DNA from: Deinococcus detaillensis
Lineage (GTDB): Bacteria; Deinococcota; Deinococci; Deinococcales; Deinococcaceae
Assembly: GCF_007280555.1 (NCBI RefSeq)
Contig: NZ_VKDB01000005.1
Coordinates: 62,001-126,000, forward strand
Reading direction: 5' to 3'
Length of the DNA stretch: 64,000 nt
Shown here: in pieces, positions 27,777-38,566 of the stretch
Layout: each line of letters starts with the position of its first letter
Numbering within the stretch: the stretch's first letter is position 1
Notes under the pieces: model-generated
The model's input: the letters and a program-made list of their open reading frames with translations, nothing else
Database searches by the model: none
Told to the model about the DNA's origin: nothing
Position numbers and translations under genes: made by a program

Positions 27777-28244
27777 ATGCGCTTATCCACCACCGACATC
27801 TATGCTTTTCAGGCGCTGGGCTACCTCGGCACGCAGGAGGCCCCCCGCTGGGTGTCCAGCGAAGAGATCAGCGAACACACCCACATCGCCCGGCCTTACT
27901 TGGTGCGGATTCTGGCCGCGCTCAGCGCCAAAGGCGTGGTGAAAAGCAAAAAAGGCATCGGCGGCGGCTACTGCCTCGCGCGCAGGCCGCAGCTCATTTC
28001 GCTGTGCGAGGTGGTTCGCGCGGTGGACGGGCCGGTGGCTCCGCTGTCGTGCATCAGCTTAAACTGGCGCGAGAGTTGTGTGGAAGAAGAGCGCTGCCAC
28101 GCCCGCAACACGATTTATACCCGCATGAGGGACGCCATGCTCTCGGTGCTGCAAGAATTCAGCGTACAGGATTTGGTGATTGACGCCCAGCAGGGAGTGA
28201 GTTACGGCCACTGCTTGGGGCACCTGCTCAAGCCCAACGCCTGA
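27777..28244 (+). CDS. Rrf2-family transcriptional regulator
   Basis: A 155-residue Rrf2 protein with an N-terminal winged helix-turn-helix ([15 protein letters not shown] to the wing [16 protein letters not shown]). Cysteines at [19 protein letters not shown] and at GHC near the C-terminus could hold an iron-sulfur cluster or sense thiols, as in IscR, NsrR and CymR. It is followed by the peroxiredoxin Ohr gene, which suggests redox regulation. Its targets are not shown by sequence, though the sulfur-gene operators 3 kb away are candidates. Confidence 0.9.
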   Translation: MRLSTTDIYAFQALGYLGTQEAPRWVSSEEISEHTHIARPYLVRILAALSAKGVVKSKKGIGGGYCLARRPQLISLCEVVRAVDGPVAPLSCISLNWRESCVEEERCHARNTIYTRMRDAMLSVLQEFSVQDLVIDAQQGVSYGHCLGHLLKPNA

Positions 28245-28343
28245 GCTGAGCCGCTTCGTTTTTCTAAACCAAACTTCAGCGCTGAGCCGAAACCGTATCA
28301 CCTCCTACCAAGAGCGGGCGCAGTGCCCAGCACACTGGCAAAC

Positions 28344-28769
28344 ATGACAAAACCGACGCCCATTTATCAAACCACCGCCGACGCTCATGGAGGCCGCGCC
28401 GGACACGTGGACAGCCAAGACGGTCAACTCAAAGTCCGCTTGGCCGTGCCCACTGAACTCGGCGGCAACGGCGGAGAAGGCAGCACGCCGGAGCAGCTCT
28501 TTGCCGCCGCGCTGGCGTCCTGTTTTGAAAGCGCGATGGGCGCAGCCGCCCACGCCGAGAACTATCCCGAGTTCGGGGTGATGGGCGTGCGGGCCGAGGT
28601 CGGCTTGATTGCCAACGGTGAGCCGCATGATTTGACGGTAGCGCTGGACATCACCTTGCCCGAATTGACGCGGGAGCAGGCCCAGCACCTCGTCGATAAA
28701 GGCAAAGCCATCTGCGCCTACAGCCGCGCTCTGGGTGACAAGATCGAATACCGTCTCCACGAATCCTGA
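28344..28769 (+). CDS. ohr: OsmC/Ohr-family organic hydroperoxide reductase
   Basis: A 141-residue OsmC-fold protein with the two redox cysteines of Ohr: Cys60 in ALASCFESA and Cys124 in KAICAYSRAL. Ohr reduces fatty-acid and other organic hydroperoxides, usually with lipoyl electron donors. The ATG at 28344 starts MTKPTPIYQTTADA, the family N-terminus; a GTG 21 bases upstream is in frame but unlikely. CACACT lies seven bases before it, possibly a leaderless -10. Confidence 0.92.
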   Translation: MTKPTPIYQTTADAHGGRAGHVDSQDGQLKVRLAVPTELGGNGGEGSTPEQLFAAALASCFESAMGAAAHAENYPEFGVMGVRAEVGLIANGEPHDLTVALDITLPELTREQAQHLVDKGKAICAYSRALGDKIEYRLHES

Positions 28770-28818
28770 AGCGGGCGGTTCTTAGCGCTTACTCTACAAC
28801 CTACTTCTCTCGCTCTGC

Positions 28819-30585
28819 TCAGTCGTCGGCCAGCATGCCCTCGGAGAGCAGGGCGGCTTGCTCCAGCGCGGCGTAGCGGCCACCGCGCAGGCGGCGCAGC
28901 ACTTCGGGCTTGCCGTCCTCCACGACCTTTCCGCCTTCCAGCACCACGATCCGGTCGGCGCTGCGGGCCAGCGACAAGCGGTGGGTGACGATTAAGGCGG
29001 TGCGGCCCCGCATCAAGCGTTCCAGAGCGCCGACGATCTGCGTCTCCGATTCGGTGTCCAGGGCGCTGGTGGGTTCGTCGAGGAGCAGTACGGCAGGGTT
29101 GGCCAGCAGCACCCGCGCGATGGCGAGGCGTTGGCGCTGGCCGCCCGACAGCCGCACACCGCGCTCACCGACCATGGTGTTCAGACCCTGCGGCAGGGCA
29201 GCCACGAACTCAGCCGCACCCGCCACCGTCAAAGCCGCCTGCACTTCTTCGGGAGCGGCGTCTGGTCGGGCGTACCGGACATTTTCCAGCACCGTGTCGT
29301 GAAAAAGGAAGGTGTCTTGCTGCATTACGGTGGCAGCGCGGCGCAGCGAAGGCAAGGTCAGCTCGCTTACGTCTTGGCCGTCTAAAGTGACCCGCCCTGC
29401 TTGGGGGTCATAGGTGCGGGTCAGCAGCCCGATCAGTGTGCTTTTGCCCGCACCCGACGCGCCGAGCAGCGCCACCCGCTGCCCCGCCGGAACGTGCAGG
29501 CTCAGCGCCTTCAAAACAGGCGCGGCGGAGTCGTAGCCGAAGGTGATGTGCTCGAAGGCCACCTCGCCGCGTGCAGGCTGAGCGAGTGGGCGAGCGCCGG
29601 GCAACTCGGCGATCTGCTGCGGCGCGTCCAGCACCTGAAAAATGCGCCGCCCGCTGGCTTCGGCCCGCTGCAACAAGTCGTTGATATTGACCAGGTCGTC
29701 AATCGGGCCGTAAAAGTAGCGCCCGTAGCCCCGGTAAGCCAGTAGGCCGCCCAGCGTAAATTGACCGCGACTGATCAGCAGCACGCCGCCGCCGAGCATC
29801 AAGATGTTGCCGAAGTTGGACACGAAGCGCACCACCGGAAAAGCCCGGTTGCGCAGTTGCACGGCCTTAACGCCTTCCTGATACAGCGACTCACCGATGG
29901 CTTCTACTTTTTGGGCCTCAGCGTCTTCACGGGCAAAGCCCTGCACCACCCGGATACCCGCCAGCCGGTCCGCAATCAGCGCCGACAAATCGCCGAGGCG
30001 GTTGCGGGCCGCGCGGTAAGCCGGGCGGACATTGCTGTTGTAGCGCCGCAGCAGCAGGCCCACCACCAGCATCGGCAGCGTCACGATCACGCCCAGCAGT
30101 GGTTGCAGAGCGATGAAAATAGCGACCACCCCGATCAGACGTAGAGCGTTGCCCAGCACGGCGTCGGTGCCGCGCAGCAGCACATCTTGAATGCCGTCCA
30201 CGTCGGCGGTAACGCGGGAAAGCAGGTCGCCGCTGCGCTGAGATTCAAAGTAAGCCGCCGATTGCCCAGCCAGTTTGGTATACAGCCGCATCCGCAGATC
30301 AAAAGTCAGTTGCTGCCCGGCCCGCTCCAGCAGCAGCCCGCGCCAAGCAGCCAACACCTGCTGCGCGGCAAAGATGACCACCAGCAGCGCCAGTTGCCAG
30401 CCGACAAAGCGCCAATCGCGTTTCATGAGGCCCAAATCCACCACCCGGCCCCACACCAGCGGCGGATAGAGTTCGGCGGCCACGCTGCCGATCAAGCAGC
30501 ACATCCCAATCAGCACGGTGCGGCGGTAGGGCAGCAGCAAGCCGTAGAGACGGCGAATAACCGGTGGAGAAGCTGGGGAGAGCAT
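28819..30585 (-). CDS. ABC transporter fusing membrane and ATPase domains (MsbA-like exporter)
   Basis: A 588-residue exporter half. A six-helix transmembrane domain (1-315) precedes an ATPase domain with GASGAGKST (Walker A), VMQQDTFLFHDTV (Q-loop), [13 protein letters not shown] (signature) and VLLLDEPTSALD (Walker B). It should work as a homodimer or with an unlinked partner. Related proteins export lipids, drugs or peptides. The ATG at 30585 is 6 nt after TAGCCT (30592-30597, minus strand), so a leaderless start. No adjacent partner gene indicates the substrate. Confidence 0.94.
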   Translation of the reverse strand: MLSPASPPVIRRLYGLLLPYRRTVLIGMCCLIGSVAAELYPPLVWGRVVDLGLMKRDWRFVGWQLALLVVIFAAQQVLAAWRGLLLERAGQQLTFDLRMRLYTKLAGQSAAYFESQRSGDLLSRVTADVDGIQDVLLRGTDAVLGNALRLIGVVAIFIALQPLLGVIVTLPMLVVGLLLRRYNSNVRPAYRAARNRLGDLSALIADRLAGIRVVQGFAREDAEAQKVEAIGESLYQEGVKAVQLRNRAFPVVRFVSNFGNILMLGGGVLLISRGQFTLGGLLAYRGYGRYFYGPIDDLVNINDLLQRAEASGRRIFQVLDAPQQIAELPGARPLAQPARGEVAFEHITFGYDSAAPVLKALSLHVPAGQRVALLGASGAGKSTLIGLLTRTYDPQAGRVTLDGQDVSELTLPSLRRAATVMQQDTFLFHDTVLENVRYARPDAAPEEVQAALTVAGAAEFVAALPQGLNTMVGERGVRLSGGQRQRLAIARVLLANPAVLLLDEPTSALDTESETQIVGALERLMRGRTALIVTHRLSLARSADRIVVLEGGKVVEDGKPEVLRRLRGGRYAALEQAALLSEGMLADD

Positions 30586-30602
30586 CCGCTGAGGCTAGCG
30601 CC

Positions 30603-30764
30603 TCAAAATGGCTGCCAAGTGTAGGGATTGTCTTGCTCAGTTTCTTCCAGCCCAGATTCAAAGCTGATCCGTTCATCCAGTTCAGAATCTGATTCAGCAA
30701 TGAAGTCATAGGCACGGATTGAAACGCCGGTCATGCCCCCTTTCTCGCGCCCATAAAACACCAT
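30603..30764 (-). CDS. Possible small protein (53 residues)
   Basis: An open frame beginning MVFYGREKGGMTGVSIRAYD and ending in an acidic tail with DNPYTWQPF. No family is recognised. Codon choice looks like a coding sequence rather than a shadow, as nothing overlaps it. The frame extends upstream to 30848 with non-standard starts, and no Shine-Dalgarno or clear -10 precedes the ATG. It may be a remnant or an unannotated small protein. Confidence 0.3.
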   Translation of the reverse strand: MVFYGREKGGMTGVSIRAYDFIAESDSELDERISFESGLEETEQDNPYTWQPF

Positions 30765-30816
30765 GTGCTTGGCGCAGGAAGCCGTCTCAGCTTGGGTATT
30801 CGGTTGGCGCGACAAG

Positions 30817-30864
30817 TTGACCAAACAACTCACTTTCTTTATTGACAAGTTTGGTCAATAATAC
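30817..30864 (+). promoter_or_regulatory. Promoter with two TTGA-N9-TCAA operator-like sites, sulfur operon
   Basis: A perfect palindrome TTATTGAC-N7-GTCAATAA occupies 30839-30861. Its core is TTGA-N9-TCAA at 30842-30858. A second, slightly degenerate site, TTGA-N9-TCAC, is at 30817-30833, centred 25 bases away. TAATAC at 30859-30864 lies five bases before the GTG at 30870, so transcription probably starts at the first codon and a bound protein would block the promoter. Confidence 0.6.
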
Positions 30865-30869
30865 CGGGC

Positions 30870-31295
30870 GTGCAAACTGACCTCTCGGCCCTCAAGTTCA
30901 ACCAGCTCAGCGTGGTGGGCCTTACCGCCGCCGCTCTGCTGTTTCGCCAGCCTTGGCTGATCGCTGCGCTGGGTGCCGCCATGCTCACGGGAGCGGTGTG
31001 GCCCAAGCGCAGCCCCATGAAAGCGGCTTACCTCGCCGCGTCTCCCCTGCTGGGCCTGAAACCCAATCTGGTCGGCGAGTCGCCTGAAGCGCACCACTTC
31101 GCGCAGGGCGTCGGCGGCGCATTCTTGCTGGCTTCGGCGCTGGCACTGCTGAGCGGCCTTACCGGACTGGGCGTGGTTCTCGGCTTTGTGGTGATTGGCT
31201 TGGCGCTGCTCAACTTGACCAAAAGCGTTTGTGTGGGGTGTTGGATGTACTTCCAGTACAAGATGCTGCGCTACCGCCTGACCGCCAAAGCCTGA
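30870..31295 (+). CDS. DUF4395 membrane protein, first gene of sulfur operon
   Basis: A 141-residue membrane protein with four hydrophobic segments. The DUF4395 pattern includes an early Asn-Gln (LKFNQLSVVGLTAAALL) and the pair of cysteines in SVCVGCWMYFQYKM near residue 120. The CxxC-like pair fits a role in thiol or sulfur-atom transfer at the membrane. The domain is of unknown function, and its neighbours in other genomes often include rhodanese or thioredoxin genes. It lies 21 bases upstream of sulfite reductase and is probably co-transcribed. Confidence 0.8.
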   Translation: MQTDLSALKFNQLSVVGLTAAALLFRQPWLIAALGAAMLTGAVWPKRSPMKAAYLAASPLLGLKPNLVGESPEAHHFAQGVGGAFLLASALALLSGLTGLGVVLGFVVIGLALLNLTKSVCVGCWMYFQYKMLRYRLTAKA

Positions 31296-31316
31296 CCCGA
31301 TCCCACCGGAGCCTCC

Positions 31317-32911
<1,595 letters not shown>

Positions 32912-32915
<4 letters not shown>

Positions 32916-33462
32916 GCAGCGCCCAGCAACAGAGTCAACACACAGGCCGAGTCTTATGGCTGACCGGCTTATCCGGCGCGGGCAAAAGCACGCTGGCGAG
33001 TGCGCTGTATCAGGAACTCGTTTCGGCGGGCGTCAGGACTGAGCTACTGGACGGCGACGGCGTGCGCGAGAATTTGAGCAAAGGCCTAGGCTTTAGCAAA
33101 GCCGACCGAGACACCAACGTGCGGCGCATCGGCTACGTGGCCGGACTGCTGGCGCGGCACGGCGTCACGGTACTTGTCAGCGCCATCAGCCCTTACGCCC
33201 AAACCCGCCGCGAAGTGCTGAGCCAGCTTCCTAGCGCCTACGAAATCTTCGTGGACGCGCCGCTGGAAACTGTCACTGAGCGCGACGTGAAGGGTTTGTA
33301 CTTAAAAGCCCTCGCGGGCGAGATTGCCCACTTTACCGGCGTCTCTGCTCCTTATGAGGCTCCCACCGCGCCGGATTTGCACCTGCGAACCGATCAACTC
33401 AGCGTGGCCGAATGCTTGGAGCGCCTTCGCCCGCTGGCCGGACTCCGGCAAGACGTGGAAGC

Positions 33463-33466
<4 letters not shown>
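32912..33466 (+). CDS. cysC: Adenylyl-sulfate kinase
   Basis: A 184-residue P-loop kinase with [11 protein letters not shown] (residues about 17-27), [12 protein letters not shown] and the phosphosulfate region [12 protein letters not shown]. It phosphorylates APS at the 3' position to PAPS. The GTG start overlaps the sulfite reductase stop (GTGA), and its own stop overlaps cysH. A PAPS-making enzyme beside an iron-sulfur-type reductase is notable, because such reductases usually use APS. Confidence 0.94.
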
Positions 33467-34173
<707 letters not shown>

Positions 34174-34272
34174 ATCTGGGCCTCTGAAGCTAGGTACTGG
34201 CGCATTCCCCCTTCCCCTGAAGAGCAACACAGGGAAAATGACCGTAGCGATTGCCTTCCTCCACACTCCAAT

Positions 34273-34303
34273 AGTTGACCCTTTCTATCAACTCTTCTAG
34301 ACT
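34273..34303 (+). promoter_or_regulatory. sat promoter with TTGA-N9-TCAA palindrome
   Basis: TTGACC at 34275-34280, 17 bases, TAGACT at 34298-34303 form a promoter. Over its -35 lies AGTTGA-N9-TCAACT (34273-34293), with the same TTGA-N9-TCAA core and spacing as the site at 30842. This suggests one regulator controls both units. Confidence 0.6.
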
Positions 34304-34349
34304 CTCTCCCAACTCATTTCTTCAACCATCCCCACTCGGAGACACCCAA

Positions 34350-35534
34350 ATGACCCTCACTCCACTGACCCAGTTCGCTGCCTCTCCCCTGACTTTGCCG
34401 ACGCCGCTGGGCGGTGAACTCGTCAGCCGCGTGGTGCGTTTGGGCGAAGATTTTGAGCTCGGCGCATTTGAGCACTTGCCGCGCTTGGAGCTCAGCGGGC
34501 GCAGCTTTGCCGACCTCGAAATGATCGCCACCGGAGCGTATTCGCCGCTGACCGGCTTTTTGGGCGAGCAAGATTACTTGTCGGTGATTGAACACATGCG
34601 CCTCGCCGACGGCACGCCTTGGAGCATTCCCATCACCTTGCCGGTTCACCGTGACGAAGCCGGGCAGTACACCGGGCGGGTGCTGCTGACGCACGCCGGA
34701 CAGCCAGTGGGCACCTTGCTAGTCAGCGAGCAATTCGCGGCGCAAAAGGACTACGAGGCCCGCGAGGTCTACCGCACCACCGACCCAGCCCACCCTGGCG
34801 TGGCGGCCCTTTACGCTGCCGGAGACGTCTATCTGGCCGGTGAGGTGACTTTGTTTGAAGTGCCGCGCGGCGACTTCCCAAATGCCCACCGCACACCTGC
34901 CGAAGTACGCGAGGTTACCCAGGCACGCGGCTGGCGCAGCACGGTGGCTTTCCAGACGCGCAACCCCATTCACCGCGCCCACGAATACCTGCAAAAAGTG
35001 GCGCTGGAGCTGGTGGACGGCTTGCTGCTGCACCCGCTGGTCGGCCAGACCAAAGGGGATGATGTGCCGGCTGCCACCAGAATGCAGGCCTACGAAGTGC
35101 TGCTGGACAAGTATTACCCGTCCCAGCGCACGCTGCTGAGCGTCTACCCCGCCGCCATGCGCTACGCCGGGCCGCGTGAAGCGGTGTTGCACGCGCTGTC
35201 GCGGCGCAATTACGGAGCCAGCCATTTTATCGTGGGGCGCGACCACGCCGGAGTCGGCAGCTACTACGGCACCTACGACGCGCAGGAGATCTTCGGAGCG
35301 TACACGCCGCAAGAACTCGGCATCCAGATTCTCAAATTTGAACACACCTTTTATTGCCAGACCTGCAGCCAATTGGTCAGCCCGCGCACCTGCCCGCACG
35401 ACAGTTCTCACCATTTGATCCTGAGCGGCACCAAGGTGCGGGAGAAGCTGCGGGCCGGTCAGCATTTACCCGCCGAATTTAGCCGCCCAGAGGTCGCCGA
35501 AGTGCTGCGGGCGGCGTATCAGCGGCAAAGTTAG
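34350..35534 (+). CDS. sat: Sulfate adenylyltransferase
   Basis: A 394-residue ATP sulfurylase of the single-chain type with [12 protein letters not shown] (QxRNP and HxxH), a central [12 protein letters not shown], and the [12 protein letters not shown] loop. Near the C-terminus [16 protein letters not shown] looks like a zinc-binding site, as in thermophile and Thermus/Deinococcus homologues. It makes APS from ATP and sulfate, the first step for cysC/cysH. The ATG at 34350 starts MTLTPLTQF; a longer frame from 34275 overlaps the promoter. Confidence 0.96.
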   Translation: MTLTPLTQFAASPLTLPTPLGGELVSRVVRLGEDFELGAFEHLPRLELSGRSFADLEMIATGAYSPLTGFLGEQDYLSVIEHMRLADGTPWSIPITLPVHRDEAGQYTGRVLLTHAGQPVGTLLVSEQFAAQKDYEAREVYRTTDPAHPGVAALYAAGDVYLAGEVTLFEVPRGDFPNAHRTPAEVREVTQARGWRSTVAFQTRNPIHRAHEYLQKVALELVDGLLLHPLVGQTKGDDVPAATRMQAYEVLLDKYYPSQRTLLSVYPAAMRYAGPREAVLHALSRRNYGASHFIVGRDHAGVGSYYGTYDAQEIFGAYTPQELGIQILKFEHTFYCQTCSQLVSPRTCPHDSSHHLILSGTKVREKLRAGQHLPAEFSRPEVAEVLRAAYQRQS

Positions 35535-35755
35535 AGCACTGCCGAGATCAGCGTGAAATCTTGTCCAAACTCTTCAAGCCCGCCCCCTCGCCTTAGCTGT
35601 TTTTCCATCAAACTCACACCAATAGCCGCTCGACTTTTAGTCTGCTGAGATACTGAACGTCGTCACGGCTCAGGGCGAGTCGGTCGATCTGGCTTTTGCC
35701 CACCGCTTTTATCCGTTGCCTTCCTATCCCGCACACTTTCATCCGGAGGGTCAAC

Positions 35756-36850
35756 ATGACGCACCGCACCCGCAAGTCCTTGGCCGTGCTGATCCTGACT
35801 TCACTGAGTTGGAGTCCAGCGCCGCTGGTGCTGAGTCAAACGCTCCTCAGTCAATCGGCGCTGGCCCAGAGTGTCACGCCGCCCACGGCCAGCACCGTCC
35901 GCATCGGTTTTTTTCCCAACTTGACCCACGCTCCGGCGCTGGTGGCTTACGAAAAAGGCTATTACGACACCCAAATCAAAGGGGTCAAGGTCGAAACCAA
36001 AGAATTTACCTCCGGCACCACCCTCAACGAAGCCTTCGCGGCGGGAGCGCTGGACATCGGCTTTATCGGCCCCGGCCCGGTCATCAACGGCGCGGCCAAG
36101 GGAATGCCGGTGCAGATTATCGCCGGTTCTGCCAACGCCGGGGCCGTCTTGGTGGCCCGAAAAGATTCAGGCGTGCGAACCCTGGCAGATCTCGCCGGAA
36201 AAAACGTGGCGATTCCGGCACTGGCCAACACTCAAGACGTGCTGCTGCGCAACATGCTCAGCGGCGCGGGCCTCAAGTCGCAGAGCGACAACGGCGACGT
36301 GACCATTGTTTCGGTTGCGCCCGCCGACGTGGGCAGCGCCTTTTTGAACAAACAAATAGACGCCGCGCTGGTGCCGGAACCCTGGGGAGCCGTGCTGGAA
36401 GCGCAGGGCCATAAAGTCATCGCCGACGAAAAAAGCATTTGGCGCGGCGGCAATTATCCGGCGGCGGTGGTGATCGTCAACACCAAATTCGCGCAGGCCA
36501 ATCCCGAAATCGTCAAGGGCTTTCTCAAGGCGCACCTTCAAGCGGTGGCGCTTCTCAACAAATCGCCCGCCGCCGCGCAGGTCGCCGTCAGCAGCGCTCT
36601 GCTCAAACTCGCCAACCAGAAGATCGATCCCCGCGCTTTGCAGCGGGCCATGCAGCGCACCAAATTCACGGCGGACGTGGACACCGAAGCGCTCAAAGAA
36701 TACGGCCAGCTCAATATCAATGCCGGCTACAGCCGCAAACTGCCCGACTTCGACAAACTGGTGAATTTGACCATGCTCTATTCGCTGATGGAAACCCAAA
36801 GTAAGCTCCCCAAGCCGGGCGCTTCCCGCACCCTGATGGGCATCAAATGA
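35756..36850 (+). CDS. ssuA: ABC transporter substrate-binding protein (sulfonate/nitrate family)
   Basis: A 364-residue exported binding protein with a signal peptide in the first 38 residues, then [20 protein letters not shown], typical of SsuA/NrtA/THI5-like proteins. GGGAGG-like GGAGGG precedes the ATG at 35756. The gene overlaps the permease gene by ATGA. Context in a sulfur island favours sulfonates or taurine, but nitrate or thiamine precursors are possible for the family. The upstream stretch 35535-35755 has a degenerate TTGT-N9-TCAA at 35561-35577 and no convincing promoter. Confidence 0.85.
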   Translation: MTHRTRKSLAVLILTSLSWSPAPLVLSQTLLSQSALAQSVTPPTASTVRIGFFPNLTHAPALVAYEKGYYDTQIKGVKVETKEFTSGTTLNEAFAAGALDIGFIGPGPVINGAAKGMPVQIIAGSANAGAVLVARKDSGVRTLADLAGKNVAIPALANTQDVLLRNMLSGAGLKSQSDNGDVTIVSVAPADVGSAFLNKQIDAALVPEPWGAVLEAQGHKVIADEKSIWRGGNYPAAVVIVNTKFAQANPEIVKGFLKAHLQAVALLNKSPAAAQVAVSSALLKLANQKIDPRALQRAMQRTKFTADVDTEALKEYGQLNINAGYSRKLPDFDKLVNLTMLYSLMETQSKLPKPGASRTLMGIK

Positions 36851-37665
36851 CCACGCTGACCCCGGCCAAAGTGCTGCGCCGCAGCCGCAACATGACCTTT
36901 GTTTGGCAGATTTTGGGCCTGCTCCTTATTGTCGGCGTTTGGTGGCTGTGTACCGACGTCTTCAAAGTCAAGCCGCAGTATGTGTTTCCCAGCCCCAAAG
37001 ACGTCTGGGAAGAATTTTATTACGGCTTTTGGGGCAGCGGCCCGCAAGACGGCAAGCTGCTCTTGTCAGTGGGCAATTCTCTGCGGCGGGTGGCGCTGGG
37101 CTACGTCATCGCGGTGGGCCTCGGCGGGATCATGGGCCTGCTGATGTCGCTGTGGCGGCCCCTGCGCGAAACTTTCGGGGCGTACTTACAGGGTCTCCAG
37201 AGCGTGCCCAGCATCGCCTTCGTACCATTTGCGATTTTGTTTTTGGGCCTCAACGAGCGGGCCGTCTTTTTTGTGGTGATTTTAGAAGGCTTTATTCCGG
37301 TGGCGCTGGCAGTGTCGGGCGCGGTGCTCAATGTTCCTCCGGCGTGGCGCACGGCGGGGCGCACCCTCGGCGCGACTCACTTCGGCTTGGTGACGCGGGT
37401 GCTGCTGCCTGCGGCGGTGCCCAACATCGTCACCGGCCTCAGAACCGCCTGGAGCTTTTCTTGGCGTGCCCTGATCGGCGCGGAGCTGCTGACGTCTAAC
37501 CTCGGGCTGGGCCGCCTGCTCGAAATCGGGCGCAATACCTCCAACATGGCTTTGGTGATGGCCACCATCATCATCGTGGGGGTTATCGGCGCACTGTTTG
37601 ATCTGCTGATCCGCACGCTGGAAAGCCGCATTCGCCGCGACTACGGCTTAGAGGCAGGCTCGTGA
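36847..37665 (+). CDS. ssuC: ABC transporter permease (SsuC-like)
   Basis: A 272-residue membrane protein with six helices and the cytoplasmic EAA-type loop in [20 protein letters not shown], which docks to the ATPase. It is homologous to sulfonate/nitrate/taurine permeases. Start and stop overlap both neighbours (ATGA, GTGA), so the three genes form one translationally coupled importer. Confidence 0.9.
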   Translation: MTTLTPAKVLRRSRNMTFVWQILGLLLIVGVWWLCTDVFKVKPQYVFPSPKDVWEEFYYGFWGSGPQDGKLLLSVGNSLRRVALGYVIAVGLGGIMGLLMSLWRPLRETFGAYLQGLQSVPSIAFVPFAILFLGLNERAVFFVVILEGFIPVALAVSGAVLNVPPAWRTAGRTLGATHFGLVTRVLLPAAVPNIVTGLRTAWSFSWRALIGAELLTSNLGLGRLLEIGRNTSNMALVMATIIIVGVIGALFDLLIRTLESRIRRDYGLEAGS

Positions 37666-38486
37666 CTGTAAACAGAGCAGAAGACCTGATTGTTAAAGAA
37701 CGGCCCCTGCCGCGCCGCAGCGAGGCCGCTAAACTGAGCGGCGTGAGTACCGACGCTGCCGCCGTGAACCAACCCAGTGGAGCCACGCTGGAACTCTCGG
37801 ACGTGGCCTACCACTACGCCGGCAAACGCGGGCAAAAATCCGCCGGACTGGGGCCAATCAATTTGATGGTGGGAGCGGGAGAATTTTTGACCATCGTGGG
37901 GCCGTCGGGCAGTGGCAAAAGCACTTTGCTCAGTGTCTTGGCAGGCTTCCTCAGGCCGCAGCAAGGTGAGGTGCGCTTGGCCGGGCAAGTCGTCAGCGGC
38001 CCGAGCCCCGCGCTGACCCTGGTGCAGCAAGAACACGCCCTGTTTCCGTGGCTGACGGTGGCCGGAAACGTCGCCTTCGGCCTCAAATCCCAGCGGGTGC
38101 CCAAAGATGAGCAACGCCGCAGGGGAGCAGCGGCACTGGCTCAAGTCGGCCTCCCCGAGTACGGCGAGCGCCGGATTCACGAACTGTCGGGCGGGCAGCG
38201 ACAGCGCGTCGCCATTGCCCGCGCTCTGGCGACCCGTCCGGGCCTGCTGCTGCTCGACGAACCGTTCAGCGCCCTTGACGAGCGCACACGCACCGACCTG
38301 AGCGAGCAACTGCGCGGCATCTGGCAAGAACAGCACATCACGGTGGTCTTCGTGACCCACAACCTGGATGAAGCGCTGAAACTAGGCGAGCGGGTGGTGG
38401 CCCTGCGCGGCGGTCAAGTGGTACTCGACGCGCCGACGCAGGAACTGAGTGTAGAAAAGCTCAGGGAAGTGATGGAAGAAGGCTAG
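37662..38486 (+). CDS. ssuB: ABC transporter ATP-binding protein (SsuB-like)
   Basis: A 274-residue ATPase with [10 protein letters not shown] (Walker A), [11 protein letters not shown] (Q-loop), [13 protein letters not shown] (signature) and [13 protein letters not shown] (Walker B). A 40-residue N-terminal extension precedes the usual family start. It completes the importer and is followed by a strong terminator. Confidence 0.92.
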   Translation: MTVNRAEDLIVKERPLPRRSEAAKLSGVSTDAAAVNQPSGATLELSDVAYHYAGKRGQKSAGLGPINLMVGAGEFLTIVGPSGSGKSTLLSVLAGFLRPQQGEVRLAGQVVSGPSPALTLVQQEHALFPWLTVAGNVAFGLKSQRVPKDEQRRRGAAALAQVGLPEYGERRIHELSGGQRQRVAIARALATRPGLLLLDEPFSALDERTRTDLSEQLRGIWQEQHITVVFVTHNLDEALKLGERVVALRGGQVVLDAPTQELSVEKLREVMEEG

Positions 38487-38518
38487 CGGCGAAATTACCC
38501 TGCCCGCATCAGCAAAAC

Positions 38519-38556
38519 AGCCGCCGCCTTTTCATTCAGGCGGCGGCTGGCTTTTT
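38519..38556. terminator. Bidirectional terminator between ssuB and amylase
   Basis: A 10-base GC stem (38519-38528 with 38539-38548) around a ten-base loop. CTTTTT follows on the plus strand, and the A-rich flank before it reads as TGTTTTG on the minus strand, so it can end both convergent units. Confidence 0.85.
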
Positions 38557-38566
38557 GGATTCTGGT

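Noticed and set aside
35561..35577. Third TTGA-N9-TCAA-like site before the ssu operon
   Set aside because: One arm reads TTGT, no promoter overlaps it and it lies about 180 bases from the gene; too weak to claim a shared operator.
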